Below, piece after piece: positions 1-13,331 of a DNA stretch of 64,000 bases (position 1 is the first letter of the stretch; every line of letters starts with the position of its first letter). The stretch comes from Crocodylus rhombifer. Taxonomy: Eukaryota; Chordata; Crocodylia; Crocodylidae. The position numbers were made by a program, and so were the translations under genes. The stretch lies in contig JAVSML010000027.1 of NCBI GenBank assembly GCA_038503035.1, positions 2,212,355-2,276,354 on the forward strand. The letters are read 5' to 3'. The notes beneath the pieces are model-generated. The model made no database searches. It saw nothing but the letters and a program-made list of their open reading frames with translations, and had not been told where the DNA came from.

Positions 1-960
1 AAAAGAGAAAAACTTACCCCGAGGAGCAGGAGGAGCTGCAGCAAATCCAGAGACACCAAACTCCATGCTCAAAAGAGCCGGGGGAGTCAGCTGGGGCTGC
101 AGCAGATAAAAGGCTGCCATGGCAAACCTAGCTGCTGGGGTTCAAACCTGAGAAGAGGAAAGCAGCATGGGAAGAGAGCAAGGAATGAAAAACAGAGAGA
201 GAAACCATGCCAGAGAGCTAAGGAGGGACAGGCAGGTCAGACGGGCAGCAAATAGGGACCTGCCACGATGGACCCAGCTGGGGATAAGGAGATTTTAGGG
301 ATGCCGAGAGAGCATCCTGAGGTCAGAGGAAGAAAGGAAACAGAGAAGAGAAGAGGAGAGGATAAGAAAGCAGGCAAGGGGAGGAGATAGATCAAGGAAC
401 CAAAGTGAAAGCTCCAGCCTTGCAACTTACCTGACAAGACACAGTGGGGAATTGGAGCCAACAGAAAGGCTTGAATGACCGGTGAGTCCAATACGGTGAG
501 GGGGGGGGAGTGAAAAGAACCACTCTGGGAACCTAGGGGAAGAAGACAACATAGGTGAAGTTACTTCCCGGGGAGGGGAGGAAGAAGAGAGAGAGGGTCC
601 CAGTCACAGGAGGGTGACGGGGGAACCAGAAGAAAGAGAGACAGCTGTCTTGGGTCCTGTGCTGGGAAGAATGGGGCAAGCAGCCACTTAGATAAGGGCC
701 CTAGCTGAAGGTCCTTCAAACAAGAATATAGATATCTATCTCAGAGGCAATCAACAATGCCTGGAACAACAGGTGTGGTGAGGGCAGGGTATGGGGATGG
801 TGGATCCCTGCAAAAAACCGCTGACACCTTGAGTCAATAGCCGTTCTCAGTTGTCTCCCAGAAGTGTCTAAAAGTATCTCCCGTAACACTGAAGGCGTGG
901 CAAGTGATCTATATCAACGAGACACTACTTTTCCAGCTGGGAAGTTACATGACTCTGGGC
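1..960. repeat. Purine-rich, probably repeat-derived sequence
   Basis: The first kilobase has long G/A-rich runs on the plus strand and no coding pattern. A TATA-like stretch (agataaaagg, about 105) and style similar to the LTR-like block at 13.3-14.3 kb suggest LTR or ERV-leader sequence, but I find no terminal repeat or target duplication here. The short open frames on either strand are low-complexity artefacts. Confidence 0.3.
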
Positions 961-3815
961 AGCGTGACAATCCCCTTACCCCTGGAAAATTATGACAAAT
1001 TTATGAATTTCCTTATATAGAATATGATTATTGGAGGGCCATCTTATTAATCAGGGTCATCTTATATTTGAGTAAATGTGGTATCTTAGAACTTTGAGGA
1101 AAAAAGTTTGCTAAATTGAACTGAGTTAGCAAATCATGAACTCCCATTCCTATGTAGAAATAGTTTACATTTCTAGGAAGTCACCAAATGTTTTTTGATG
1201 CATTTCAGTGCAGAGGTGTATAGGTACATTATTTTATTCATAGCATTCACAGGGTTTTTTCATATATTGTTTTAATACAAATTTGCCATTATATATATGT
1301 GCTTCTACACATTCAGTTTTCCTGTGCCTTTTGAAACATTTAGAAGATTTTTTTTTTTTAATTTCAGTTGATATCAAAACATGCCCTTGCTATCTTATGT
1401 TTTGCTATCTTATGTGTTTGGTATCATTCATTACCATGGATCTGGGTTTTCCATTTCTTGTGGAAGAATGCAGAAAAACATGGATTTTTCCCCATTGAAG
1501 TAGGAAACTGTGGGGTTCCCTTTCAGGGCTGGCTGGCTGGGTATGGCTGGGGGGGCAGGGGAGGGGTACTGGCAGGGCTGGGGGGTGCTTTGGCTTGGGA
1601 GTGAGGGACAATGGCATGGACAGAGGCATGTCACAAGCCTATCAGGGCTGCTAAGTACCACAAAGCAGAAGAAAGGACACTCTCAGCTGGACTTGTGTCC
1701 TGTTGAGTACAGGGGGCAGGGAGAGCTCTGATTTTCCATGATTAAAAAAACCAAAATCAAATGCCAAAATATATAGGTATTTAGAATTTAATTATAATGA
1801 TTGAGGCACCGGTAGGCTTCCAAACTGCTTCAAAATTGTAAATATATCAATTAAACATTGTGTTAAAATTATATTTGTATATATAGTGGCATTTATTTTA
1901 ATAATGGAAAAATGCAGATTTTGGATTTTTTAATCAGAGAAAACCAGGATCCCTGATCATTACCAGGTTGCTGTAATGACCTAAATTCTTTGACAATGAC
2001 TATTGTCAAAGTACCAAAAGAACCAATTATTCTTTAAATTTTAGCTACTTGGAAAAATACTATATTGATCAGTTAATTTTTTTAACACAAAATATGGCAA
2101 ATATGGATGTGTCTACACATGGCCTTATGGCAATACTATTACTGCACCATGCATTAGTACAGGGACAGGCATTTATTCCAGGAACAGGGCCACTTACCGA
2201 GTTTTGGCAAGCTGTTGAGGGCCGCATGGGTAGCCCTGTCCCTTGACAGGTGCCCTGCCCTCTGGTCATCATCTTGTGACCAGAAGTCCTTTCCCCTAAT
2301 CCCTGACCTTTGCCTCCTGAAGTCCCTCCCCTTGGCCCCAGAAATACTCCTTTCAGCAAGGGGTTTTGCCATCTTGAACCAGAAAAATACCAAATTATAT
2401 CCTAAAAAGCAAACTTCTACAGCATTCATTAATTTCATTAAAAAAAAATGTTTGTCCTGTTTTACATGTGTTTGTGTAATGTACATAGAAGTGCTTGCAT
2501 AATAGCTTAAAATGAAGTCTTACTCTTGTATATTGTGGGGGTACGTATAGGTTTGTGAGGGGCTGTGGGTATGTGAATATGTTAGGTGTGGGTGGCTATG
2601 GGGCTTGTGGGGAGAGGGCCATGGGGGGGGGGAGGGTGGCTGGGGTGTATGAGGGGATGTGGGGGTCTGCATGTATGGTACTTTTCAGCAGCTACCAACT
2701 GCCTGTCAAGAGCCTGCCACCTTCCCAGCCAGGGGAAGGGACAGGTGTCAATCAAGGGGTCCCCTAAGGGCAAGGTTGGCTCAAGGAGTAGCCCTCTAGT
2801 GTACCCTGCCTGGAGATCTTGCCTGTGTAACTCTTCCAAGAGGTTGGAACTCATGTAGGTTCCAACTTCTGACCTATTTTTCCAACAGTAAGAATTTCAA
2901 AGAAATGCTTGCTGGTAAAAATTAATGTCCATCCATGGCCTATGTCTTACATGCACTGTTAATAATATGCAATATTCTAAATGATTCTGTAGCACTGCAT
3001 AATTGTGCGAGGGCATCTCCTTTTTAAATTACAGGATAGTTTATCAGTCACAATTAGACTTTACTATATAGGCATGATTTCTTTGTGGAAATTTAAAATA
3101 CACAAGGCCATAGCCCATACAGGTCAAAAACAAAAGGTTTTTATGCAGTTTGTTTCCCTGCAGTCAGACAATACCTGTTTTTCATTTCCCAACTCAGCAG
3201 AGTTGTCACTGACAGGAGCATTGCCTGTTAACTAACTGTTTTAAGGGAAATAGCATCAGGTTTCTATTTTACAAGGCTGAAAACCTTTTGAAAAGAAACT
3301 TGAAATGTTTTTCTTACTGTGGAGCCATTTAATGCAGTCTTTCTTTTGTATGCTCTGATTATTAGGATTATTTAAGGAAATAGAATCACGGGGATTGTGG
3401 TGTTAGAATTAATGTGGTACCCCTGCATAAACTAGCCCTTGATTTTTTTTTTTTTTTTTGTGCCGCCATATAAGTCTTTTACATTTGATAGTATAAGACA
3501 CAATCAGCATTAAACTACACTGCTAACTGTAGGAATTATCATGTGTTTTTGTTTCACATGAAAAGTTCTATGATTTCACGGCTATAGCAGAGTCACAGTA
3601 TGATGTCTTTTGCAGGTCTATCCTTCTCCAATATTATTTTCAGTAGCTTGTGAATATGATACTTTGGAAGGGGGAGTCATGGATGAAAGGATTACATGGG
3701 GATTAGGACAAAGGCTTCAAATAAGCAGTGACTGTCCAGTGGTCAAACAATGTTTTACACAGATCACCGCAAAATGATGGGTTTAAAAATCATGGATTTC
3801 TTAAAGAAATCCTTA
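961..3815. other. Anonymous AT-rich sequence
   Basis: No gene is supported. A GC-rich island at about 2200-2380 and a G-rich simple stretch at 2555-2660 look repeat-derived but I cannot name them. The short open frames lack domains, codon bias or splice context. Confidence 0.5.
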
Positions 3816-3990
3816 GAAGCTATGTGACACAGTGGAAAAAGGACTGCACAGAAAGTCAGGAAAAATGGGTTATGTTCTTTGAGTACTTCCTTGCAGAAGA
3901 CCATGGAGAATTTACTTAGCCTGTGTGTGACTCAGTTTCCCCGTGTCAATTCTCTAGGTAAAGATGTTTTGAGATTCTTGCATGATGTGG
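3815..3990 (+). repeat. MIR-type SINE fragment
   Basis: This matches the general MIR pattern: a tRNA-derived head (gtgacacagtggaaaaagga), then an aaagtcaggaaaaatggg segment, then the conserved core end actcagtttcccc near 3930-3945. It is an old, diverged copy. MIRs are tRNA-derived SINEs found across amniotes. Confidence 0.65.
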
Positions 3991-5029
3991 TAAGGATTAC
4001 TAATATTACCTTTGTACTATTTAAAACCAAAGCAGTCTTTGAGGGACTTCATTCAGAGCTCTATATTTGGAGATTCATAAGGTATTCTGGGGAATGCATA
4101 ATAGCAAGAAACTTACCTCTAGATTTTACATAGGGTAGACTGTTTCAAATATTTTCCTGTGCATACCATGAACACCAGCTATGAACATATGCTACACTTA
4201 GGCAGCTGTCAAGCTTTGATTGTATTTATTAATTCCATTCCAACTATAATATTGGACTACTGAGTGGGATGTATAAATTGTCGCTATTTCAGACATTGTT
4301 ATGGGCAGAAATTTTCCAACAGAAGAAGAGAAAAAAGAAACTTTCCAATGAGCTGGAGGCTTATTTCATAGTTTCCTTAAAATAGTAGGTTTTATCTCAA
4401 TGAAACTTGTTTTATATTTGAGAATTATCTGGAATAGCAGAAATATATGCAAGAATTTTCAGGCAAATAAAAATTAGAGAACCTATATATTGCACAGCTG
4501 ACATCAATTGGAATTCTAAATTCAGGAAGAAGAGTTAAATATTTCTCCTCCAGAGACTTCAGAATAAATTAGAGAAAGCTTATAATTGATCAAAACTGAG
4601 TAAAAAAAGCAATATCCAGGGATGCAACAGTTATCTTTTCTTTGTTTTAAAAAATCTTGTCAATGTATTACTGTTATCTGTCTACAAGATTGAAATCCTC
4701 TGTTAGCTTAAAAAGTAGCAGTAAAAATCATGTAAACTTTCTCCATGAGGTACCTACTCTAGTTTATTTCAGCTATAACAAAGGGAAATTTGGGGTATCA
4801 GAAATGATTAGGTTTTCAGATATGCTTCTTGCCTGATCTTTCTATTGTCTTCCAGCCATGATGCTAATAAGTGGTGCTGCTGTTAGAATGGTGGTTCTAC
4901 AGTGTAACATTTTCAGAAGTGCCTACGTGACTCAGGAATCATTCTCCTTTTCAAAAGTAATTTATGCACTTAGGAACTTCCGCCTTCTTAATTATTCGAT
5001 GGGACTTCAGGCATGGACAAAAAGACATT
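3991..5029. other. Anonymous AT-rich sequence
   Basis: I see no gene or named repeat. Open frames are short and without recognisable domains. Confidence 0.45.
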
Positions 5030-5470
5030 TAGGGAGCGTCCGGATGAACACGCACTTGTGGTTTGCAGTGCTGCAAACTGCATGTGCCATACTTTCACAC
5101 ATTTGCTGTGCTGCTAATTTGTAGCATGTGGGGTTTTTCTGACTCCAGGATCTCCTGGTGTAAAAAAACCCCAGCCCGTGTCAGATAAAAGTGGGGTGGC
5201 GCACGTGGCGGCAGCATGTGCCAACTGAAACTGGAGCCTGTCCAGCCAGAGCCATGCTCCGGCTGTCAGCCAGGCTCCACGTGCCTGGATCACCACAGTA
5301 GCTGCTCCAGCCCTATGTAGTGGAATGCCTCCCATGAACTAAGTTAAATCAGCACAGCCATTTTTTGCCTGATCTAAACTCCCCACATGTATGTACATTT
5401 TGGCATTTAGATTGACCTAACCCTAGTTAGTTCAGTCTAACTGTGGGGGTATAGCTGTGCTACATGTTCA
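5030..5470. repeat. Unassigned GC-rich interspersed repeat
   Basis: A GC-rich island with several CpG dinucleotides stands out from AT-rich flanks. It contains short self-complementary segments (around gcagcatgtgcc and gtttgcagtgctgcaaac). This suits a non-autonomous DNA transposon, but I could not define terminal inverted repeats or a target duplication. Confidence 0.35.
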
Positions 5471-8400
5471 AATTAAAGATGGAAGGAAGCCAGCTATTTT
5501 TAAAGCATGATAGTTAATTTGCCCATGTAGCAGGTTTAAATTAATTGAGCAATTAACTAGGTAACTGTATACATGTAATGTGCAGAGGGGGCCTAAATGT
5601 AACACCTGCATTTACCTCATAGAGTGTGCATTGGCTGATCCTGGTAATTTAACCCTGTTTTTATTCAGGGGTATGCTGCTCCACTTTAACTGTCACTTAC
5701 TGCAGGAAAGGAGTGTGTCCATGAAACCAGTTACAGTGGATTTCAGCCACACTGTGTTCCCCTTTATTATTCTAATTCTTTTTCTGCCTGTGATTTTTAG
5801 GTTTCTATGTGTCCTTGAAAATGGGACTGATGCCTATGCCATGCAGGCACTTTTAGAAATGTTATCTATAACTTGGGTACATTTGCAGAAGCTGTACTGG
5901 GATCACCAACTTGCATTCATGTGTCATTTAAGAACCATCTGTGATGGTAACAACTCTCAGGCAGTACTTAGCTAGGCCCTATCAGTTTCCTAGAAGTGGA
6001 AAGCTCCTTTTTCTATTACAAGTACCCTGAGCCGTCCAGCACCTCAATGCATGTATAGTAGCTTACTAACAAGGATTTCTGTAAATAAAGCAACAGGCAT
6101 ACCATCAAATTGGATATAATTCTTCTTCACCACCTCCTTTATCTTTCTTCCTGAGCAAGCCAGAGATGATTACAACTATGTCTCAGGAAATAAGCCTAGC
6201 AGAGCCTAAAGTTGAGTGAATTCACAAAGCATCCTATGGGGGTGAATGAGGCATTAGAATATAAATAGAAAGTACAGCATCAGTTCTAAACAAATGCTTC
6301 CAAGGTCTTTGTGTGCACTGACAGCTTTAGATATTCAATAGAAATGAATTTCACTCTAGATACCATGAACCTTGTAGCTTGTGGTGGCAGTGTTGCTTTT
6401 CTATACTTATCTTTTTTTTTTTTTACCTCCTGAAGTGAAAACAGTGCCTAACATACATACTTCTGCTCTGCATGAATGTAAATGTCCACAGAGGTTAACA
6501 GTGACCTGTAACAGATTTTTATAAAGTATTTTATAATATATTTGTATAGCTGGATCAGTTTGAGAAATAAAAAAAATCCAAATTTAATTTCTACTCCTCC
6601 CCAGTCTCATAAACACAGACATATGAGATTTTCAGTTTTTACCCAACCATTTGGGGAAGTTATAACTAACTGAAATTTAAATATTTTATCTGTTAATTTA
6701 TTCTAGGAAATGTTACAAGATTCATAGCTTCGTTTTAGGTGAATATCAAGATGTTCAACTGTTTTTTTTCCAGTTTAACCTTAGCTTTTAGAACCAGTTT
6801 CAATAAAACAAAAATTGAACCATGTCACATTTTGAATTATGAAACGTTTAATTTTTCTGTCTACTAATTTTCATTTTCACACTTCCCTACTGCGCTGTTT
6901 AGGAGGGAAACAGGAGTAGCAAAATGTAGCCAAAGAAGTATTTGTACCTCAGATGGAAGTACTAGTAACAAATCCCAACAGGGATTTTGATTTCACAGAT
7001 CTAAGTGAGCAAGATAAAAGTTTATGAAAGCTTCTAAATTCCAAAGGGATTCTCTTATCCACTGATCATCACTTTTTGTTCTCCCTCCAGTGCCTGATCC
7101 CCAAGGTCTGTGAGGCTTTCTCTGACTTCTCCTTTTAATTGTATAACTAAACTTCAGTCCTTGATGTGGCAGTTATGATGGTGGCTTCCACACTTGTATA
7201 AGATGTAATAAACTCATGAGATGACTTTTAAAGAAAACGTTTTAATTTATGCTGATTTGATTATGGTTAAGTGCAACAGCACCATCAGGTAAGAGAATTC
7301 TGCTTCTTTCTAGTTCCAGTTTTGGTCCCCTTCCCTTCAGGACTTTGCTGCAGTGTGCTATGTTACAGCAACAATAGAACTGAAACTCAAAACTTCTGAT
7401 GGTAAATTCTTTCCCTCTCTCCCTAATTCTTCTCTAAAACCCATCCATCATTCTTGCTCTCTTCCCCCCCACTCCCACTTAATTTACATCCTTGAATCTG
7501 CTTTAAGTTTTGATTACCTAGACTGACATCAAGTGAGTCCAGTTATATATTCTTATTCCCCTTTATGAGTTAAATCCTGCATCTATTCTATCCCCATCCA
7601 ACTGAACTCTTCCTATATGATGTAAGTTTATAGTATTGAGGTCTTAGCAGTTCTTGGCAGTCTCTGCAAAGCTAGGCAATATTTTCAGATTTCTTCTCAT
7701 GTGAAGCCTCCCCCTTTCAAAAAGCCCTGAATTAATTTATGTCCCTGTAACCCTGGGGAAACCCCAGAGGCACACGCTTTGAAAACAAAAATCTGCCTGG
7801 CAGAGGTTGCTTTCTGGGTTATATTTTGTTGGACATCAGCAGAAACAAGAATGAACCTATATGGAGTTTTGGGGGCTAGAGGGGGGAGGAGATCCCTTTT
7901 AGATAAGAGGATCTTCCTTACCCATAAAAAGATATCTATAAGAACTGGAAAAAAACGTAGATTCATCAATGGACTGAGGTTCTGGCTTGATCCTCTATTT
8001 TTGAACTGGCTCACCCAAGCCTAATTATAAGCTGTGATCTAGAGCTGTCGCTATTTGCCAGATATTTCAGCCTTGATGAACAAGCCCCTGTAGGCTTACT
8101 TGGGAAAGCTTACAAACAAGGAAATTCACTGCTGTTCACCCGCTGGGCTTAGGACAAAAAAGCAAGTATGAAAGCTGCCAATATTTCTATATTTGCTTGT
8201 TTCATTTGAGTGGGACCAGTGCAATGACACAGAAAAAGACTCAGTGAGCTCAGAGCAAAAATAACACACTTGAAGTGCTTAATGGGTTTCTTCTAAGAGA
8301 ATTCTCCAATGGCTTTAATAGAGTTGGGTGAACTAGTTGTAGCAAAAACTTTAGCCTTAGCCTTTTTCAGCTTACAGATTGCTTTGCTAATAGAGTTTGA

Positions 8401-10285
8401 ATTTTGTGAATCTGTTAGCTGTAACTTTTCAGGCACTTCTTTAAGAATACTGTTGACAATGTGTATTTCGTATTCATCACTGCCACTATCTGATTGCCTG
8501 CTTTCCTCACATGATATTATTTTTGTTCTGCAAATGGATGAGTGTAACTGTAATAAAGAGGGAAAAATGAAATCATGTTGTGGGGATAGTTGGAGGACTT
8601 CATGATGTTTGGAGCCATGAAGGAAAAAATTAGAACATTTTAAACCTTATGCTTTCAAAATCTCTTGAATAAGGTCTTGTCTGTGAAATCACTGTTAAAG
8701 GTAGAGATCAGACTTAAACGCATTTTCTTTTTCTAATCACACAAAATAATTATGTGTGTTGTGTGCATTTATGGTTTCAGTCATGAAGCTTGATTTCATG
8801 TCTTTGCCTTTATTATTGACATTGCTTTTTCCTTATGCTTTAGTTAAAGGGTTTAGAATTAGGACTTAGGCCACAGGTTTAAGGATCACCTTGGCCTTAA
8901 CTCTACTGAACAGAATGGATGGAGAAGTAATCTGATACAGATGTGGGACAGGTTAATTTTCTCTTGGAGCAAGAGAGGAAACCAGGCACAGAATGATATC
9001 CATTCCTATGGAATAGAAATAAAATTATGAAAATGATGGAATATAATTCCATTGCTACTTTCTTGTCCTTTCAGTTTGCCTAGGGGTATGGTCAGCAGTG
9101 CAACAGAGGTGAAAGTAAACCAGTAATGAGGAAAAATATATTGCTTAAATGTCAAAATATCCACCTTTTCCTGAATATCAAAGATTCCTCGCTCCAAATT
9201 TATTTTAAACTGAAGCTGTGGGAGATTATTGTAGATTCTTTGGCACTGGCAGCCTTATAACTAAGATATATTTTCTCCTGTCAAATAAATCAATAAAATA
9301 TACAGTACTTAATCCTTAAATGTTTCATTATTAGAGTCACTTTCTGATCCCTCTGGATTAACGCATTGTGAAATAAAACACTCTATCTTACATGCATAAA
9401 TTAAATGTTTTGCAACTTATAGTAATGAGTTAGAGGTGGCTCCCATAACTTTATAAATTGGTTGGTGTGTGTGTTATCAATGAAAATTGTCCCATTCATT
9501 GGCCTGAACTCCTCAGCTGGATAAAATCCCTGTTGATTTCATTGGCAGATCTTCTCGAATAAGGGCTATAGGATCTAACCCTTGATTATTTTTGCTCCTT
9601 TCTAGCTTCATATAATATAATACATTAATGGGTTTCCCATCAGTTTTCTTGATTCTTCGCACTGCACAGTTGCTTTCCAATGTTGCTGAACAGAGGAAAC
9701 ACACAGTACAAGACAATCACGTTAATTGCTTTCTGTTTCCTGAAAAGTCACACAGAAATTGTTCCTCTTATACAAGGGAACAGTAGACCCCAGACATATG
9801 TTTTAGGGGAGAGCAGAGGGAGGAAGTTAACATGCTATGTTGTCAAGTTTAATGGCAAAGATCTGTGAAACAATTTAGAAGCAATTTGCATTAATAAATA
9901 TGTGCATGCTTGAAATTAAAATGAAGTATATAAGTGGAAGTGAGGAAGAGGACTGCAGAAGTTCACCGAACTCAAATGTCTTTGTAGCTAGCTGACCCCT
10001 TTCAAATGCTTTAGTTTTGAAACATTTGAAACAAGGAAGAGAAAAGGACTAAAGGTAGCCCAACTTTGCTTCACATATGTGCAGTCACACCTCTGACTGT
10101 AGTGTAGACATGGCCAGAGACATGCATCATATTTTAGAGATGTTGAGTTTCACTGCTCCCTCCTGAGTGCTATAAGCTGGCTATTTATTTTCAACTTCTG
10201 AGATGCATGCATACAGACAGGAACACGGTGAAGACCTTTGCTAACCAGATTTCTCCTTTTTTATACCATATTTTAGAAAGAGGGA
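5471..10285. other. Anonymous AT-rich sequence
   Basis: About 4.8 kb with no supported gene. The longest frames (131 codons at 5580-5975 plus, 105 codons at 7697-8014 minus) show no family motif. A purine-rich block near 7860-7960 containing ataaaaag could be an LTR remnant, but without boundaries I do not call it. Confidence 0.45.
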
Positions 10286-10850
10286 TGTATGATGGGGTCC
10301 ACAACCCCTGGCACACATGCCAGAGCATGGCATGAGAAGGGATTTTGCTTGGCATGCGCACCTCAGGGCAGATGTGTGTGGCGGGGGGGGAATGAAACTG
10401 CGTTGCCACAACAAGGATCGGGCCCCTTGCAGCTCCCCCACCATCCACCCTGAGATGCATGTGAACCTGCCGCCAGCAAGGAGCCATGCTGGGGCTCCAC
10501 AGACCTTGGTGCAGTTGCTTGTAGCTTCCCCGCTGTCTGCTGTGAGCAGCCTGGGCTCTGTGGCAGGTAGCAGGGGCCTGCCCAGAGCCTAAGCTGGCTG
10601 TGGCAGGCAGCCAGGAAGCTGCAAACAGCTGCACCAAAGTCTGTGGAGCCCTGGCATGGCTCGTTGCTGGTGGTAGGTCCATGTGCACCTTGGGTCAGAT
10701 GGCAGGGAAGAAGCCAAGGCTGCACTGCCACAACAAGAGTTAAACCCCTTGCATCTTCCCTGCTGTCTCTTCTTGGCACACCAACATCTTACACGTCAAG
10801 GTTGGGCTGTTCTTGGCGCTGCCCAAAATCATTTCCAACTTCCGCACTAT
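10286..10850. repeat. Foldback (imperfect inverted) repeat
   Basis: The arm at 10,441-10,529 is the imperfect reverse complement of 10,614-10,703 (about 80 percent by eye), separated by an 84-bp loop. Shared words include gagccatg, ggctccacag, ttggtgcag and agcttcc. The block is GC-rich in AT-rich surroundings. Frames of 90-165 codons on both strands here are by-products of the symmetrical GC-rich sequence. Confidence 0.6.
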
Positions 10851-11270
10851 GAAAATGAAGATACAGTCTTTGTGAGGTAAAGGACTGTTATTGAAAGGAT
10901 ACATTCATTCAGTTTCTTGAGGTAACAATTGAGGTAATAATTGCCTGGGAAATTCAGCCCAGGTGCATTTAAATGGAAAGTTAGAAACCTTTGGCAAGCC
11001 TTTTGGTGAGCACAGGGCAAGCTTGAAGTTTTTACTCTGAAAGTGTCGCACATCATACCTGAGAGAAGCAGTTCACTGAACTGAAAATGTAAAAACTGAT
11101 GCTTATTAGAAAGACGTTTCATTTTTATCTGTCCTTGTGACTGTAATTGGTAATGAAAGCATCTTACAACCCATCTCTCATTCTTTTCCTTCTTCTTTTG
11201 GCCCAATACCTTCTCTAAGGCACACTATGTAAATGATGGATTTTTATTAACATGTACTCATGTTAGTTTT
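10851..11270. other. Anonymous AT-rich sequence
   Basis: No gene is supported. A 119-codon minus frame across 10,847-11,206 has no recognisable domain and is probably chance. Confidence 0.45.
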
Positions 11271-13244
11271 AGGCTGAGTACAAACATTCCAAAGGACCCT
11301 GGCAGAGGTGCTCATTCGCACTTTATTTAAAGTGCTGCAAGTTAAAGCAGGAATAAACCAAACAGACATTTGGTTAAAGCTCTGCCTGGGGCCTCAGGGT
11401 GGGGTGCTGAGCCACATCTGTATGGCGGGGTGGCTCCCTTCTCTCCACTTCAGCCTCTTGACAGCTGCAGCCAGGAACTGGCTACCCAGCCTACCTTTTC
11501 ACTGGGCCAGGAACTGGGACTGTGGGGGGAAGGTAGCCCCCCTGCTGCATGGATCTAGCCTGCCCCCTGTCCAAGGACCCAGTGAGCAAGCTGGGAGTGG
11601 GTGTGGGGAGCCTTTTTCCCCCAGGGCAGGAAAAAGCCAAGCCGGGAAGCCTTATGCTACAGCTTCTGGCTGCCATTGCCAGGATGCCTGGGTGGAAGGG
11701 TGGGAAAAGGGAGTCCCCCAAAGCTTGCTGACTGGGGTGTGGGGGGTGGGGGCTGGGCTGGGTCAGCATCGTAAGGGATCTCTTTTCTCCCCTCAGCTTC
11801 TTGACAGTTGTAGCCAGGAGCTGTAGCATGGGGCTGCCTGGCTCGGCTTCCTGCTGAATTGGGAATTGGTGCTGGGGGGTAGAAAAGAGCCCCTGCTGCC
11901 ATGAGGGACCCTCCCACAGCTTGCTGGCTGGGGTGTCAGGGGATGCGAGGAGAGGCTTGGCCAGGTCTGTGTGGCAGGGGTCTCCCTTTCCCCAGCCTCT
12001 TGACAGCAGCAGCCAGGAGCTGCAGTGTAGGATGTCCTGGCTTAGCTTTTCACTACACTGGGAACTGGGGCTAGGGGGAAAAGGAGACCCCCCCTCCCTG
12101 CTGCAAGCTACAAGGTAGCGGGGGCCCCTTTCCCTTCCACCTCAGCTTCTTGACAGCTGCAGCCAAAAGCTGCAGCATAGGGCTGCCTGGCCTGGCTTTC
12201 TACTGCATCAGGAACTGGGGCCAGAAAGGAAAGGAGCCCCCATGCTGCAATCCCTCCCTGCCCCCACAGCTTGTTGGCTGGGATTTTTTGAGGAGGGGAG
12301 CAAGGCTGGGTTCCTGTGGCAGAGATGTCCCTCCCCCATCACCATCTCAGCCTCTTGTCAGCTGTAGCCAGGAGCTGCAGTGTGGGACTGCCTGGTCCAG
12401 CATTTAACCACGCTAAGAACTAGGACCAGGGAAAGGAGCCCTCTCTTCCATGATTGACCCCCCCCACACACACACACCTAAAGTTTTCTGGCTGGGGTCT
12501 GGGTGTGTGGGGATAGATCAGTGCACCAGGGGGACTCCCTCCCTCCCCTCAGCCCCAGTTCTTGGTGTGGCAAAAAGTGGGACTGGGCAGCCCTGTGCTG
12601 CAGCTCCTGGCTGCAGCTATCAAGAGGTTGGGGCAAGAGGAGAAGGAAGCCCCACTGCTACACAGACCTGGCTTGGTCCCTCCAAGGTCCCAGCCAGCAA
12701 GCTGTGGGTGTCCCTTGTGGTGGGGGGGGAGTCCGCCTAAGCCTCTTGACAATGGCACCCAGAAGCTGCATTACAGGACTGCCTAGCTTGGCCTTTCACC
12801 CCTTTGGGAAATGTGTTGGGGGGGGGAGGCAGGGAGAATGGACCCAGCTGAGCCCCCACCAAGGTCTGAGCCCATAAGCCTGGGAGGGATCCACTTCCCC
12901 ACACCTGGCTTCGCAGAGAGGAGACAGCCTTTTCTGTCTCCTCTCTGTGATAACCCAAGGGCAGGGCTGGGCTGGTGCTCGCCTGGAGCAGACAAGTACT
13001 GGCTGATGCTAGAAAGCCACCCAGAAAAGCTACATTGAAGCACACTGGATATGGTACAGACATTCAGAAAAGCACTTTAATCTAAAGTGCTTTAGTCTAA
13101 TACTACAGCCATCAAAGGTTAACATTAAAATGGGATCCACCATTTCTAAAGCACTTTAAGTGCCATGCATGTCTGTTCTGTTATGGCTTTAAAGTACTTT
13201 CAATGTGCTTAACACACAGTAAGTGTAATGCCTGTACCTAGCCT
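11271..13244. mobile_element. Non-autonomous DNA transposon with internal tandem array
   Basis: The left end (aggctgagtacaaacatt from 11,271) and the reverse complement of the right end (aggctaggtacaggcatt, ending 13,244) agree at most positions, giving an approximate 18-bp terminal inverted repeat. Palindromes built on GCACTTTA/TAAAGTGC lie just inside each end (11,318-11,335 and 13,070-13,092). No transposase frame is present. I could not find a clean target duplication, so the superfamily is open; hAT-like is a guess. Confidence 0.5.
11440..12800. repeat. Diverged GC-rich tandem array
   Basis: Units carrying cagcTTCTTGACAGctgcagccaggagctg recur, the core word appearing near 11,457, 11,800, 11,999, 12,149, 12,354 and 12,743. 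Spacing is 150-205 bp, or about twice that where a unit has lost the core. One unit near 12,590-12,630 carries the word in reverse orientation. The many overlapping frames of 60-170 codons on both strands arise from the GC-rich repeats and are not genes. Confidence 0.65.
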
Positions 13245-13331
13245 TAATATAATATATACAAATACTTAGGTTAGTGACCATGACCCTGGAACCATTAGAA
13301 ATGGAGCAGAGGATAAATCCTTGTGGGTGGA

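Noticed and set aside
5580..5975. 131-codon plus frame as a host exon
   Set aside because: No domain, no clear splice pair and no supporting neighbours; expected by chance in this length of sequence.
11308..12877. Several overlapping open frames of 85-172 codons on both strands
   Set aside because: They lie in a GC-rich tandem array and repeat the same low-complexity words; no domain, start context or codon bias.
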